From contig NZ_JAVRHR010000001.1 of NCBI RefSeq assembly GCF_031846445.1, positions 558,001-622,000 of the forward strand: 64,000 nucleotides of DNA, in the 5' to 3' direction. The DNA is from Croceitalea rosinachiae (lineage in GTDB: Bacteria > Bacteroidota > Bacteroidia > Flavobacteriales > Flavobacteriaceae). The notes beneath the pieces are model-generated. The model ran no database searches. It was given only the letters and a program-made list of their open reading frames with translations, and was not told where the DNA came from. The position numbers and the translations under genes were made by a program. Below are positions 35,661 to 44,170 of this stretch, in pieces; position 1 is the stretch's first letter, and every line of letters starts with the position of its first letter.

Positions 35661-37946
35661 ATGAATCTATCACGTACCATCGCTCTTTTTCTTGTCGCTC
35701 TTGCAGTCTATTGGAGTTTTAAATCGCTCATGCCCTCTTATAAAACCGGTCAAGAGGTAGCTACTGCTTCTTTTTCCGTTGACCGCGCACTAGAACATGT
35801 TAAAAATATATCTGCAGAGCCACATGCCGTAGGTTTTATAGGTCATGAAAGAACAGCTGCCTATATTATTGGTGAGTTAAATAAGATGGGGCTCCAAACT
35901 AGTATCCAAGAAGGCTATACAGCTGGTGACTGGGGCAATTTGAGCAAGGCCACCAATATCATTGCAAAAATAAAAGGAAAAGAATCAGGTAAATCATTGG
36001 TCTTAATTTCGCACTATGACAGTAGTCCGCATTCATCGTTTGGTGCTAGCGATGCTGGTAGTGGGGTAGCTACTATTTTAGAAGGGGTCAGCGCATTTTT
36101 AGCCCAGAATAAAACTCCAAAAAATGATATTATTATTTTAATTACCGATTCGGAAGAGTTAGGGTTAAATGGAGCAGATCTTTTTGTAAAAAAACATCCT
36201 TTAGCAAAAAATATAGGTTTAGTTTTAAACTTTGAAGCTCGTGGTAGTGGCGGTCCTAGTTATATGCTTATTGAGACCAATCGTGGTAACAGTAAGTTGA
36301 TTGAGGAGTTCGTTAAGGCCAACCCCGATTATCCTGTTGCAAATTCATTGGCTTATAGTATATATAAAATGCTCCCCAATGACACTGATTTGACAGTCTT
36401 TAGGGAAGATGGTGATATTGAAGGTTTTAATTTTGCCTTTATAGATGACCACTTTGATTATCACACGGCCTTAGATACTTATGAGCGCCTTGACCGTAAG
36501 ACTTTGGCCCATCAAGGCAGTTATTTAATGCCCCTTTTGGACCATTTTAGTGAAAATAGTCTTGATAACTTAAAAAGTTTGAATGACCATGTATACTTCA
36601 ATATTCCATTTTTTAAACTGGTTTCCTACCCATTCGAATGGATTTGGCCCATGTTCGGACTGGCAGTTCTGCTGTTCATTATACTTGTAGGAGTCGGTTT
36701 AAAAAAGAAAGCTCTTGATTTAAAATCATTAGGTAAAGGTTTTGCACCGTTACTTCTTGTCCTGCTAATTAATAGCACATTTGGCTGGTTTAGTTGGTCA
36801 GCTTTGAAATGGTGGTACCCTGGTTATAAAGATATGCTCCATGGTTTCACCTATAATGGCCATTCTTATATTTTAGCTTTTGCATTATTTGCACTTTCAG
36901 TTTGCTTCTTTGTTTACAATAGATTTCGCAAAGTATCAACCCCTAACCTTCTAGTGGCGCCAATTTTTTTATGGTTGGTAATTTGTGGCTTAGTTTCGGT
37001 ATATCTGCAAGGTGCAAGCTTTTTTGTAGTTCCTTTATTTGGTTTATTAGCTGCTTTTTTGGTCACTATAAACCAAGAAAAGCCGAGCTCATTTCTACTT
37101 TTGTTCTTAGCACTACCAGCAATTTTTATGTATGCTCCCTTTATCAAGATGTTCCCAGTCGGTTTAGGGCTTAAAATGATGGTCGCATCAACTGTTTTTG
37201 TAACGCTATTATACTTTTACTTACTACCCTTATTTGGATTATCAAAACATAAAATGCGATTTGGTATCATCACCATTTTATTTTACGTCGTAGTGAGCAT
37301 CAGTGCGCATATTAATTCAGACTTTTCAGATGAACGCCCCAAACCGAGTAGTCTGTTATATGTTTATGACGCCGATGCCAAAAAGGCAAATTGGGCAACC
37401 TATGATAATGTTTTGATCGGGTGGAATTCGCAATACTTGGTTGAAACAGAAAATTCAACTCAAGATGATAGCACCAACAAAACTATAAGCAGTAAATACA
37501 GTACAGGTTTTACTTATACTTCAGATGCTCCAACAAAACCATTGCCAGAACCTGAAACTATTATAACAAGAGATACCATCGTTAATGAAAATCGTATGAT
37601 CTCATTATGCATCACTCCAAAAAGAAACGTCAATAGATTGGAAGTTTTTACAAATGATATCAATATTAACAAAGCCACTGTTAATGGCATTGAGCTATCA
37701 GATTTTTATCTTCAAAATCGCAGAAATGGCAAATTGATAACCCATTACATAAGTAATAATGATTATACTGAAATAGAACTTGAGTTGGCCAAAGACAAGA
37801 AATTAGAACTTACGCTTTATGAAGCTGCAAATGACTTATTGACCAATAACCAGTTTTCAGTTCCGAAGCGTCCAAAAAATAGTATTCCTATGCCATTTGT
37901 TTTAAATGATGCTACTCTAATTATTAAAAAACTGACGTTTGAGTAA
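35661..37946 (+). CDS. Membrane-bound M28-family peptidase
   Basis: 761 residues. One N-terminal anchor, then an M28 zinc-peptidase domain with ligands in SHYDSSPHSSFGASDAGSG, DSEELGLNGADLF and HFDYHT (about 115-270), then about eight membrane helices (330-565) and a C-terminal periplasmic beta domain. This order matches flavobacterial M28 peptidases resembling Fxna/ER metallopeptidase 1. It cleaves peptides in the periplasm. The stop overlaps the next gene by 8 bp. Confidence 0.88.
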   Translation: MNLSRTIALFLVALAVYWSFKSLMPSYKTGQEVATASFSVDRALEHVKNISAEPHAVGFIGHERTAAYIIGELNKMGLQTSIQEGYTAGDWGNLSKATNIIAKIKGKESGKSLVLISHYDSSPHSSFGASDAGSGVATILEGVSAFLAQNKTPKNDIIILITDSEELGLNGADLFVKKHPLAKNIGLVLNFEARGSGGPSYMLIETNRGNSKLIEEFVKANPDYPVANSLAYSIYKMLPNDTDLTVFREDGDIEGFNFAFIDDHFDYHTALDTYERLDRKTLAHQGSYLMPLLDHFSENSLDNLKSLNDHVYFNIPFFKLVSYPFEWIWPMFGLAVLLFIILVGVGLKKKALDLKSLGKGFAPLLLVLLINSTFGWFSWSALKWWYPGYKDMLHGFTYNGHSYILAFALFALSVCFFVYNRFRKVSTPNLLVAPIFLWLVICGLVSVYLQGASFFVVPLFGLLAAFLVTINQEKPSSFLLLFLALPAIFMYAPFIKMFPVGLGLKMMVASTVFVTLLYFYLLPLFGLSKHKMRFGIITILFYVVVSISAHINSDFSDERPKPSSLLYVYDADAKKANWATYDNVLIGWNSQYLVETENSTQDDSTNKTISSKYSTGFTYTSDAPTKPLPEPETIITRDTIVNENRMISLCITPKRNVNRLEVFTNDININKATVNGIELSDFYLQNRRNGKLITHYISNNDYTEIELELAKDKKLELTLYEAANDLLTNNQFSVPKRPKNSIPMPFVLNDATLIIKKLTFE

Positions 37947-38748
37947 GAGTATCGGAATTCTCGGTTGTGGCTGGTTAGGAACACCTTTGGCAAAGAGCTT
38001 AATCGCAAAAGGAAATAGCATTAAGGGCACAACAACTTCAGAACATAAGCTTGAGTTTCTAAAAATGAAGGGGATTGTTCCCTATCAAATTACTTTGACT
38101 CAAAAGAAAGTAGAAGGTGATATTCAAAATTTTCTAATGGATTTAGAAGTTTTAATCATTAACATTCCTCCAGGTTTACGAAAAACAACTACCGGAAGTT
38201 TTGTCAAACGAATGGAAAAACTACTGGATTGTCTTAATAAGTCAAAAGTTAAACATCTCCTTTTTGTAAGTAGCACCTCTGTCTATGGTAATGTTGAAGG
38301 CGAGATAACGGAAGAAACAATTCCTGAGCCGATTACCGAATCGGGCAAACAACTTCTGATGGTAGAACAGAAATTAAAAAGCAATCAAACTTTTAGCACT
38401 ACCATTATACGTTTTGGAGGTTTGATCGGTCCAAATCGACATCCCATAAATTATTTAAAAGGTAAAACTGGTTTAAAAAACGGAGAAGAACTCATAAACT
38501 TGATACATCTTAATGATTGTATATTAATGATAGAAACCATTTTGCAACATAACTATTGGGGTTTGGTTTTTAATGGCGTTTATCCTTATCACCCCACCAA
38601 AAAAAACTATTATACTGAAGAAGCAATAAAAAGACAATTGACTCCCCCTCAATTTTTAAATTCAAAAGAGAAAATTGTAAAAAAAGCTATTGAATGTCAG
38701 ACTTTTTATGTTAAAAGTCACCAATTACTTACATCGATAGTATCTTAA
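37939..38748 (+). CDS. NAD(P)-binding Rossmann/epimerase-like protein
   Basis: 269 residues with dinucleotide motif GILGCGWLGTPLA (about 5-17), STSVYG (an S-x-Y type active-site region), and RFGGLIGP. It resembles the YeeZ-type atypical SDR group. It starts at a TTG inside the M28 gene (8-bp overlap), so translation is probably coupled. The substrate is unknown. Confidence 0.78.
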   Translation: MSKSIGILGCGWLGTPLAKSLIAKGNSIKGTTTSEHKLEFLKMKGIVPYQITLTQKKVEGDIQNFLMDLEVLIINIPPGLRKTTTGSFVKRMEKLLDCLNKSKVKHLLFVSSTSVYGNVEGEITEETIPEPITESGKQLLMVEQKLKSNQTFSTTIIRFGGLIGPNRHPINYLKGKTGLKNGEELINLIHLNDCILMIETILQHNYWGLVFNGVYPYHPTKKNYYTEEAIKRQLTPPQFLNSKEKIVKKAIECQTFYVKSHQLLTSIVS

Positions 38749-38838
38749 CACACCACAGAAAAGTGTTTTTTCACAACAATTAAGACTAATTTATGTTAAT
38801 TAAACCATTGAAAATAAAGGGTTTATCGACGAAATACA

Positions 38839-38846
38839 TACCTTTG
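38839..38846 (+). promoter_or_regulatory. Promoter -7 element of the 125-aa gene
   Basis: TACCTTTG is an exact TAnnTTTG match, 23 bp before the ATG at 38870. No -33 box at normal spacing. Confidence 0.45.
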
Positions 38847-38869
38847 ATTCATCATTCAAAAATGTAGTT

Positions 38870-39247
38870 ATGGAAAATTCAAGATTAAAGGGTAGAATTT
38901 TAATGGAAATTGAAAAAATTATTGCCAGAAGTAGTGCTAAAGGAAAAATGACCAAAAAAGTTCAAGATTTCCACGAGGCAATTATCAAGAAATATTACAA
39001 TGCTTCAGATGCAAAAATTGATTATCATAGGCATCGGGTAAAAATGAATATCATTGTTGATGATACTGCTTATGACCCAAAAACTGCCAATATAAATTTA
39101 AAGACTTTGCACACCAACCTGTTTTTTAAAAATTTGCATATGTTTTTGAGGTCATGTATAGAAAAAGACACTAAAAGCCTTGCTTTTTATGCAAAACTAA
39201 TTCGCGATTTCTCCAGCCGAGGTAACTATCAATTGGCATCCTATTAA
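38870..39247 (+). CDS. Hypothetical protein
   Basis: 125 residues, basic and helical at the N-terminus (MENSRLKGRILMEIEKIIAR), no signal peptide. I do not recognise a family. It stands alone between a perfect -7 element and a strong terminator, so it is a single-gene transcript and probably well expressed. Confidence 0.6.
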   Translation: MENSRLKGRILMEIEKIIARSSAKGKMTKKVQDFHEAIIKKYYNASDAKIDYHRHRVKMNIIVDDTAYDPKTANINLKTLHTNLFFKNLHMFLRSCIEKDTKSLAFYAKLIRDFSSRGNYQLASY

Positions 39248-39270
39248 AATTAAAAAAACTATATACTTAT

Positions 39271-39296
39271 AAAAAGTGCCTTGGGCACCTTTTTTA
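39271..39296 (+). terminator. Rho-independent terminator
   Basis: GTGCC-TTG-GGCAC stem (39276-39288) flanked by A5 and followed by CTTTTTT. It ends the 125-residue gene. Confidence 0.85.
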
Positions 39297-39358
39297 GTTT
39301 AACGCTATGCTTTCAATGCTTTAGAACGAGTTTAACAATATACTATACTAAATTTTTA

Positions 39359-39366
39359 TAGTTTTG
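39359..39366 (+). promoter_or_regulatory. Promoter -7 element of the TPR gene
   Basis: TAGTTTTG, an exact TAnnTTTG, 18 bp before the ATG at 39385. No clear -33 TTG. Confidence 0.45.
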
Positions 39367-39384
39367 CGCCACTTCTAAACGAAA

Positions 39385-40089
39385 ATGAAAATGAAAAAAA
39401 TAGTTTTACTGGTGATTTTGATAACCGGAGCATCATCATTCGGCCAGTCAAAAAGTGAAATGCAAGCACACTACGAAGCATTTTATAAAGAAATGCGCTT
39501 ACAAGGTGATATTAATGGCGTCATCAATGCACTGACCCATTTAAATGTAATTGCACCTTCTCAAGAAAGACGTGACACCCTTTCATATGCATATATGAAC
39601 AATGGTCAACATTTGCAAGCCCTAAATACCGTAGGAATCGAAAATAATCCAAACAGCTCGGATATTGCCGTTCAAGTAAAGGCAGTTTCTTTAAAAACCT
39701 TAAACCAACCAAAAAGGGCCATAGAACAATTTGAAATTTTATTTCAGCGCAATCCGAATGCTTATTTGGCCTATGAGCTAGCTGATTTAAAAATATTGAC
39801 CGGCGATACTGCTGGAGCTGCGACCAACATTGAATATGGATTGGCTAATGCTAAAGATGACATGAAACATGCTTTTTACGAGCGTCAACAGCCTTACGAA
39901 GCTTCATTAAAAGCAGCTTTTCAACATCTGAAGGGCCTACTGGTATTCAATAATGACAAAACCAAGATTGATGAAGCGATTGGGCTCATGGATGAGGCTC
40001 TTAAAATTGACCCTAATTTTAATTTGGCAAGTTTGAGCAAACAGGCTTTGGTGTCCAAAAAAAATGACCCCGAGGCAGCGAAAAATTAA
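39385..40089 (+). CDS. Secreted tetratricopeptide-repeat protein
   Basis: 234 residues with a Sec signal peptide (KIVLLVILITGASSFGQ). The mature part is helical with TPR-like units (DTLSYAYMNNGQHLQALNTV, KAVSLKTLNQPKRAIEQFEILFQRNPNAYLAYELADL, DEAIGLMDEALKIDPNFN). It is likely a periplasmic scaffold; the partner is unknown. It ends at a bidirectional terminator. Confidence 0.8.
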   Translation: MKMKKIVLLVILITGASSFGQSKSEMQAHYEAFYKEMRLQGDINGVINALTHLNVIAPSQERRDTLSYAYMNNGQHLQALNTVGIENNPNSSDIAVQVKAVSLKTLNQPKRAIEQFEILFQRNPNAYLAYELADLKILTGDTAGAATNIEYGLANAKDDMKHAFYERQQPYEASLKAAFQHLKGLLVFNNDKTKIDEAIGLMDEALKIDPNFNLASLSKQALVSKKNDPEAAKN

Positions 40090-40098
40090 AGAATCAAG

Positions 40099-40134
40099 AA
40101 TTAAAAAGGGGCTTGAAAAGCCTCTTTTTAATTC
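40099..40134. terminator. Bidirectional terminator between convergent genes
   Basis: A long, nearly perfect hairpin: AAAAAGGGGCTT (40103-40114) with AAGCCTCTTTTT (40118-40129), extended by GAATT/AATTC. It has T-runs on both strands and contains the stop codon of the minus-strand gene. Confidence 0.85.
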
Positions 40135-40634
40135 TTATATTTTTCTTTGAGCTTAGTGGTCAAAAGGCTATCCGAAACTTTCTTTAATGCAATCAGGTCT
40201 CCAACATTTTCATTGGGTACGGCAATGGACAACACATAGTGCGCTATTTTCCATTCCCCTTTTACTTTTTTAAGAACACCCGAACCTCGACATAACTTCA
40301 TTTGGGTGTCCAACAATTCATCAAACCAAGCCAAATTTTTGGCCTCATCGAGATATACATTGCGCTCAACCGCAGCAAAACTCCAGGCTTTCCCCTTATT
40401 AAAATAGGGTTTTGAAAAGTTTCTGAATTCTTTGTTTTGCCAATTTTCGGTTGCATCGGTACCTAAAAACACCCCGTCCTCGGTCATCAGCTCAAAGTAA
40501 GTATCAAAATCAGCATCAGATGCGGCTTTGTGCCACGCATCCAAAACATTTTTGATCGTTGTTATTTCGTTTTGCTGAGCAAAAACCCCTAACGTAACGA
40601 AAAACACAAATAGCATTATAATTTTATTGCTCAT
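40128..40634 (-). CDS. SnoaL/DUF4440-like secreted protein
   Basis: 168 residues, with a signal peptide (KIIMLFVFFVTLGVFAQ). ITTIKNVLDAWHKAASDADFDTYFELMTEDGVFLGTD and the later WKIAHYVLSI are typical of the NTF2-like SnoaL_3/DUF4440 fold. It may bind a small ligand in the periplasm. Its start overlaps the end of the upstream lipoprotein gene by 11 bp. Confidence 0.8.
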   Translation of the reverse strand: MSNKIIMLFVFFVTLGVFAQQNEITTIKNVLDAWHKAASDADFDTYFELMTEDGVFLGTDATENWQNKEFRNFSKPYFNKGKAWSFAAVERNVYLDEAKNLAWFDELLDTQMKLCRGSGVLKKVKGEWKIAHYVLSIAVPNENVGDLIALKKVSDSLLTTKLKEKYKN

Positions 40635-41121
40635 CTAATATCAATTTAAGGTCTAATTTATTGTTTACAAGAACATTGAATTGCGCTCGCCACGCATTGT
40701 TAGCTTCCAACATCTGTTTCATAGGTTCGTTTACATCGGTGCGATCGGCAATACTTGATTTTATTTTTAGAAGATACGTTCTTAAAACCCGCTGCCTGCT
40801 TTTTATTTGCGGTTTGTCAAACGCTTCAGGGTAGTCTCCTTCCCGAAGGGACTTTTCTTTTTCCAAAAGATCATCAATGGCAAGAGCCAAGTCTTCGTTG
40901 TTAGAAGCTTTATTCATGACATTAAAACTACTTTGAAGCGCTTGAAACTCTTTCCAATTATTCAAAATCTCTTCAGCTTCAGCATTCACCTCTTGAGTTC
41001 TTGGCATATTCTGAAAAGAAAAAAATACCAATTCATTCTCATCGCCATTCGTTTCTTTAGCTTCTTTTTTGCACCCTAAAACCATCGTTAAAAAGATGAC
41101 GACCACTAACAATTTCTGCAT
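40624..41121 (-). CDS. Lipoprotein of unknown function
   Basis: 165 residues from the ATG at 41121, chosen because it gives a clean lipoprotein signal (LLVVVIFLTMVLGC, acylated Cys at 17). The mature part is helical and charged. It is co-transcribed with the DUF4440-like gene, overlapping by 11 bp. No domain recognised. Confidence 0.6.
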   Translation of the reverse strand: MQKLLVVVIFLTMVLGCKKEAKETNGDENELVFFSFQNMPRTQEVNAEAEEILNNWKEFQALQSSFNVMNKASNNEDLALAIDDLLEKEKSLREGDYPEAFDKPQIKSRQRVLRTYLLKIKSSIADRTDVNEPMKQMLEANNAWRAQFNVLVNNKLDLKLILDEQ

Positions 41122-41184
41122 AAAACGAAAGTACAAATTTTAAGATAAGCTATATTTACATCGTATCTAATTAACTTCTTTTAA

Positions 41185-42126
41185 ATGCAAAAATCTATTC
41201 TTATCATAGGTGCCTGTGGGCAAATAGGCACAGAACTGACCATGGCATTACGTGAACAATATGGCAATGATTCTGTGATTGCCAGTGATATTCGAGAAGG
41301 TAGCGATGGTTTAATGGATTCAGGACCTTTTGAGCTTTTAGATGCCACAAATTATGAAGCTATAGAAGATGTGGTCATGCATTATGAGATTGAAGAGATT
41401 TATTTAATGGCGGCGATGCTCAGTGCAACGGCAGAAAAGTTTCCTATGCGAGCTTGGAATCTTAATATGAATTCATTGTTCAATGTGCTCAACCTTGCCA
41501 AAGAAAAGAAAATAGATAAAATATTCTGGCCATCTAGCATTGCTGTTTTTGGTCCTAATACACCTAAAGATGAAACGCCACAACATACCCTAATGGAACC
41601 TAGCACCGTTTATGGTATTAGCAAACAGTCTGGAGAACGATGGTGTGAATATTACTTCAAAAAGTTTGGCGTAGATGTACGAAGCATTCGTTATCCAGGG
41701 TTGATAAGTTGGAAAACACAACCGGGTGGGGGCACCACAGATTATGCCGTAGAAATCTACCATGAAGCTATAAAAAATGGCAGGTACAAAAGCTTTCTGG
41801 CTAAAGGAACAAAATTACCCATGATGTTCATGGATGATGCCATTAGAGCAACCATCTCAATTATGGAGGTTAAACCGGAAAAACTGAGTATTCGTTCTTC
41901 CTATAATTTGTCAGCCATGAGTTTTGCCCCAGAAGAAATTGCCGAAAGTATTAAAAACCATTTTCCTGATTTTGAGATGTTCTATAATCCAGATTTTAGG
42001 CAGCAAATTGCTAACTCGTGGCCCAGTAGTATTGACGACTCAAAGGCCGTAGAAGATTGGTGGTGGGCACCTGAATTTAACTTAGAGAAGACTACTATGG
42101 AGATGTTGGAAAATTTGAGTAAGTAG
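41185..42126 (+). CDS. SDR-type L-threonine 3-dehydrogenase
   Basis: 313 residues, extended SDR fold: NAD motif GACGQIGTEL (about 8-17), WPSSIAVFGP, and catalytic TVYGISK (Tyr-x3-Lys). PGGGTTDYAVEI and WPSSI are signatures of the GalE-like threonine dehydrogenases known from Flavobacterium and Cupriavidus, which oxidise L-threonine to 2-amino-3-oxobutyrate. A general nucleotide-sugar epimerase is the main alternative, but the motifs favour threonine dehydrogenase. TATATTTA upstream is one base off a -7 element. Confidence 0.88.
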   Translation: MQKSILIIGACGQIGTELTMALREQYGNDSVIASDIREGSDGLMDSGPFELLDATNYEAIEDVVMHYEIEEIYLMAAMLSATAEKFPMRAWNLNMNSLFNVLNLAKEKKIDKIFWPSSIAVFGPNTPKDETPQHTLMEPSTVYGISKQSGERWCEYYFKKFGVDVRSIRYPGLISWKTQPGGGTTDYAVEIYHEAIKNGRYKSFLAKGTKLPMMFMDDAIRATISIMEVKPEKLSIRSSYNLSAMSFAPEEIAESIKNHFPDFEMFYNPDFRQQIANSWPSSIDDSKAVEDWWWAPEFNLEKTTMEMLENLSK

Positions 42127-42552
42127 TTAGTTATTAATGTCTGACTTTCCCCCTGTCTTTTTCAACAACTTTATCTGCTGAATTTCGATATTTTTATCAA
42201 TAGGTTTTAGCATATCATACATATTAAGTGCCACCACACTTGCCCCATGCATGGCCTCTACCTCCACTCCCGTTTTGTAAAACGTCTTTACCGTTACTTT
42301 TACAATTATTTTCAAGCCTTCAATTTCATATTCGATTCCAGCAAATTCAATGGGTAGCGGATGACAATCTGGCAAGAGTTCGGGTGTTTTTTTTAGCCCC
42401 AAAAATCCTGCTGCCTTACTCATCGCAAACACGTCACCTTTGGGCACTGTTTTCTCTTCTATAGCCGTTATGGTTTTCTGTGAACCAACATTTACAATAG
42501 CCTGCGCAATAGCCGTTCGGTGTGAATTTTCTTTTTGGGTGATGTCAACCAT
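42127..42552 (-). CDS. moaC: Cyclic pyranopterin monophosphate synthase MoaC
   Basis: 141 residues. Second half of the first step of molybdenum cofactor synthesis. Signatures: MVDIT at the start, KGDVFAMSKAAGFLGLKKTPELLPDCHPLPI and TGVEVEAMHGASVVALNMYDM. It lies 3 bp after moaE in one transcript. Moco is needed by the sulfite-oxidase-like enzyme 6 kb away. Confidence 0.95.
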   Translation of the reverse strand: MVDITQKENSHRTAIAQAIVNVGSQKTITAIEEKTVPKGDVFAMSKAAGFLGLKKTPELLPDCHPLPIEFAGIEYEIEGLKIIVKVTVKTFYKTGVEVEAMHGASVVALNMYDMLKPIDKNIEIQQIKLLKKTGGKSDINN

Positions 42553-42555
42553 GAT

Positions 42556-42996
42556 TTATGTATTTACTTTCCATTGATAAGATTCGTCTTCAAACAATTC
42601 TTTACCAAAAACCGGGACTTCTTTTTTTATCTCTTCAACTACGTGATGCAACGCTTCAAAAACTGCTGCCCGGTGTGGAGATGAAACAAAAACAAACAAA
42701 CAAATTTCTCCAACAGCAACTTGACCTAGACTATGATAAATATGCATACAGCTTAAATCAAATTTTGAAAAAGTTGCTTCTCGTATTTCATGAAATTTTT
42801 GGTTGGCCATACTTTCATACGCAGTGTATTCAATAGCACCTACTTTTTTGCCTTCAATTTCGTCAGCCCGTACTTGACCTAAAAAAATATCATGGGCGCC
42901 AATAGTGGTCTTTGATTGGTGTTTCTGAATAGAATTTGCAATAAATTCTGGGGTTATCGGCCCTTCAATAAAAACATTTTTAATTTTCTTTTCCAT
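42556..42996 (-). CDS. moaE: Molybdopterin synthase catalytic subunit MoaE
   Basis: 146 residues from the ATG at 42996. MoaE inserts two sulfurs into precursor Z with MoaD. Signatures: GAHDIFLGQVRADEIEGKKVGAIEYTAYESMA, HIYHSLGQVAVGEICLFVFVSSPHRAAVFEALHHVVEEIKKEVPVFGKE. Only moaC and moaE are here; moaA, moaD and moeA must be elsewhere. Confidence 0.95.
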   Translation of the reverse strand: MEKKIKNVFIEGPITPEFIANSIQKHQSKTTIGAHDIFLGQVRADEIEGKKVGAIEYTAYESMANQKFHEIREATFSKFDLSCMHIYHSLGQVAVGEICLFVFVSSPHRAAVFEALHHVVEEIKKEVPVFGKELFEDESYQWKVNT

Positions 42997-43087
42997 CTGC
43001 GGAAGTTTCAAACTAAGGTAAGGAAGAATTAAAACTTCGTACTTTTCTAATACGGTAAAAATATTAAATTTATCCTCTTTAAATTCT

Positions 43088-43159
43088 GGCCCCGTAGTTC
43101 AATGGATAGAATAGAAGTTTCCTAAACTTTAGATGCAAGTTCGATTCTTGCCGGGGCTA
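43088..43159 (+). tRNA. tRNA-Arg (anticodon CCU)
   Basis: Full cloverleaf: acceptor GGCCCCG (43088-43094) with CGGGGCT (43152-43158) and discriminator A at 43159; D arm GTTC/GAAT; anticodon stem GAAGT/ACTTT with loop TTCCTAA, anticodon CCT at 43121-43123; T arm GCAAG-TTCGATT-CTTGC. CCA is not encoded. It decodes AGG. A copy of its 3' end is found at 46865. The stretch from 43160 to the next gene at 43429 shows nothing I can support. Confidence 0.93.
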
Positions 43160-43428
43160 CAAAATAGGAATGCAGAAACCTATGTAGTATGTTAAAAGCA
43201 AAGCTTTTGAATCGAGGTTTATACTGATCGCAGCCCAAGTGATTCAATAAATATGAAAATTATTGAAGATTAGTATTTAAGATTTTTATGATATCAATCG
43301 AAAATGCTTTGATAGGTGGCTTAAAAGTTCACAAATCGTCAACACTTTTTAGCACTCGAATTTCATAAACTGTTATTATACCGTGTAGTTGATATTTATA
43401 TGTTTACTTAGCTCATAGCCCACCATGT

Positions 43429-44130
43429 TTACTCTTCCGTTTTGTACCAAAGTTTGAATTGTTCATTCAATAGGCCTACAGCCGGTTTTTTCCCTTTTTC
43501 AATTCCCTGAACGGCCAGTTTCAAAATTGCCCCATGAACAGGCTGATATATCATTATGAAGGCGGAACGTGCATATTGATTTCCACAGCGGGCGTCCCCA
43601 CCTGATTCTTCGCCGGCTTTTAACGCAATCACAAGTCGCTCAGCTAAAGATTTGTCCCTGTTTTGGTTAAAAGCTTCGAATGCTTTTTTCACCACTTGCT
43701 CTCCGAGAAGGATATTGCCCATAACTGCAAAATCATCATCTATCATTTCACCGTTCCAATCCTTAATTTCAGTACCGGAATAGACCAGGGGGCTTGTCCC
43801 ATCTTTTAATAGTATAACACCATATTGTTGTCGTTCCGGATCAAAGCGATCTGCCATCATGGCGTCCAATATTTCTTGGATTGAAGCATTGTTCTCCAAG
43901 AGTGAAACACCTTCCATTCTAGCAAAATAATTACTGGCCGCCTGTACTACAATGGCTCCTTTTCCTGGTTCTATTGAGGCTATTCCAGAAACGTCAAACG
44001 TGCAGGAAGCTCCTGCGATACCAATTTCTCCTGTTTTTCTGTCGACGGCTATTATTGACCAAGTGGCGTAACTGTTTGCATAAAAAAGCAGTATCAAAAG
44101 GACAGCGCAAAGTATTTTAATTTTTCTCAT
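43429..44130 (-). CDS. Secreted DUF1028 protein
   Basis: 233 residues from the ATG at 44130, giving a clean signal peptide (KIKILCAVLLILLFYANSYA). The mature protein starts TWSIIAVDRKTGEIGIAGASCTFDV, the signature of DUF1028, an Ntn-hydrolase-like fold of unknown substrate. It lies 40 bp after the serine hydrolase, so the two are one operon. Higher GC than the neighbours and the tRNA-flanked position suggest acquired DNA (an inference). Confidence 0.82.
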   Translation of the reverse strand: MRKIKILCAVLLILLFYANSYATWSIIAVDRKTGEIGIAGASCTFDVSGIASIEPGKGAIVVQAASNYFARMEGVSLLENNASIQEILDAMMADRFDPERQQYGVILLKDGTSPLVYSGTEIKDWNGEMIDDDFAVMGNILLGEQVVKKAFEAFNQNRDKSLAERLVIALKAGEESGGDARCGNQYARSAFIMIYQPVHGAILKLAVQGIEKGKKPAVGLLNEQFKLWYKTEE

Positions 44131-44170
44131 AGGTTTAGAATTTTGTAAGGAATCTATTTTCAAAAAATTG

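Noticed and set aside
43160..43428. Possible remnant integrase between tRNA-Arg and DUF1028
   Set aside because: All frames are broken by stops and no integrase motif could be recognised.
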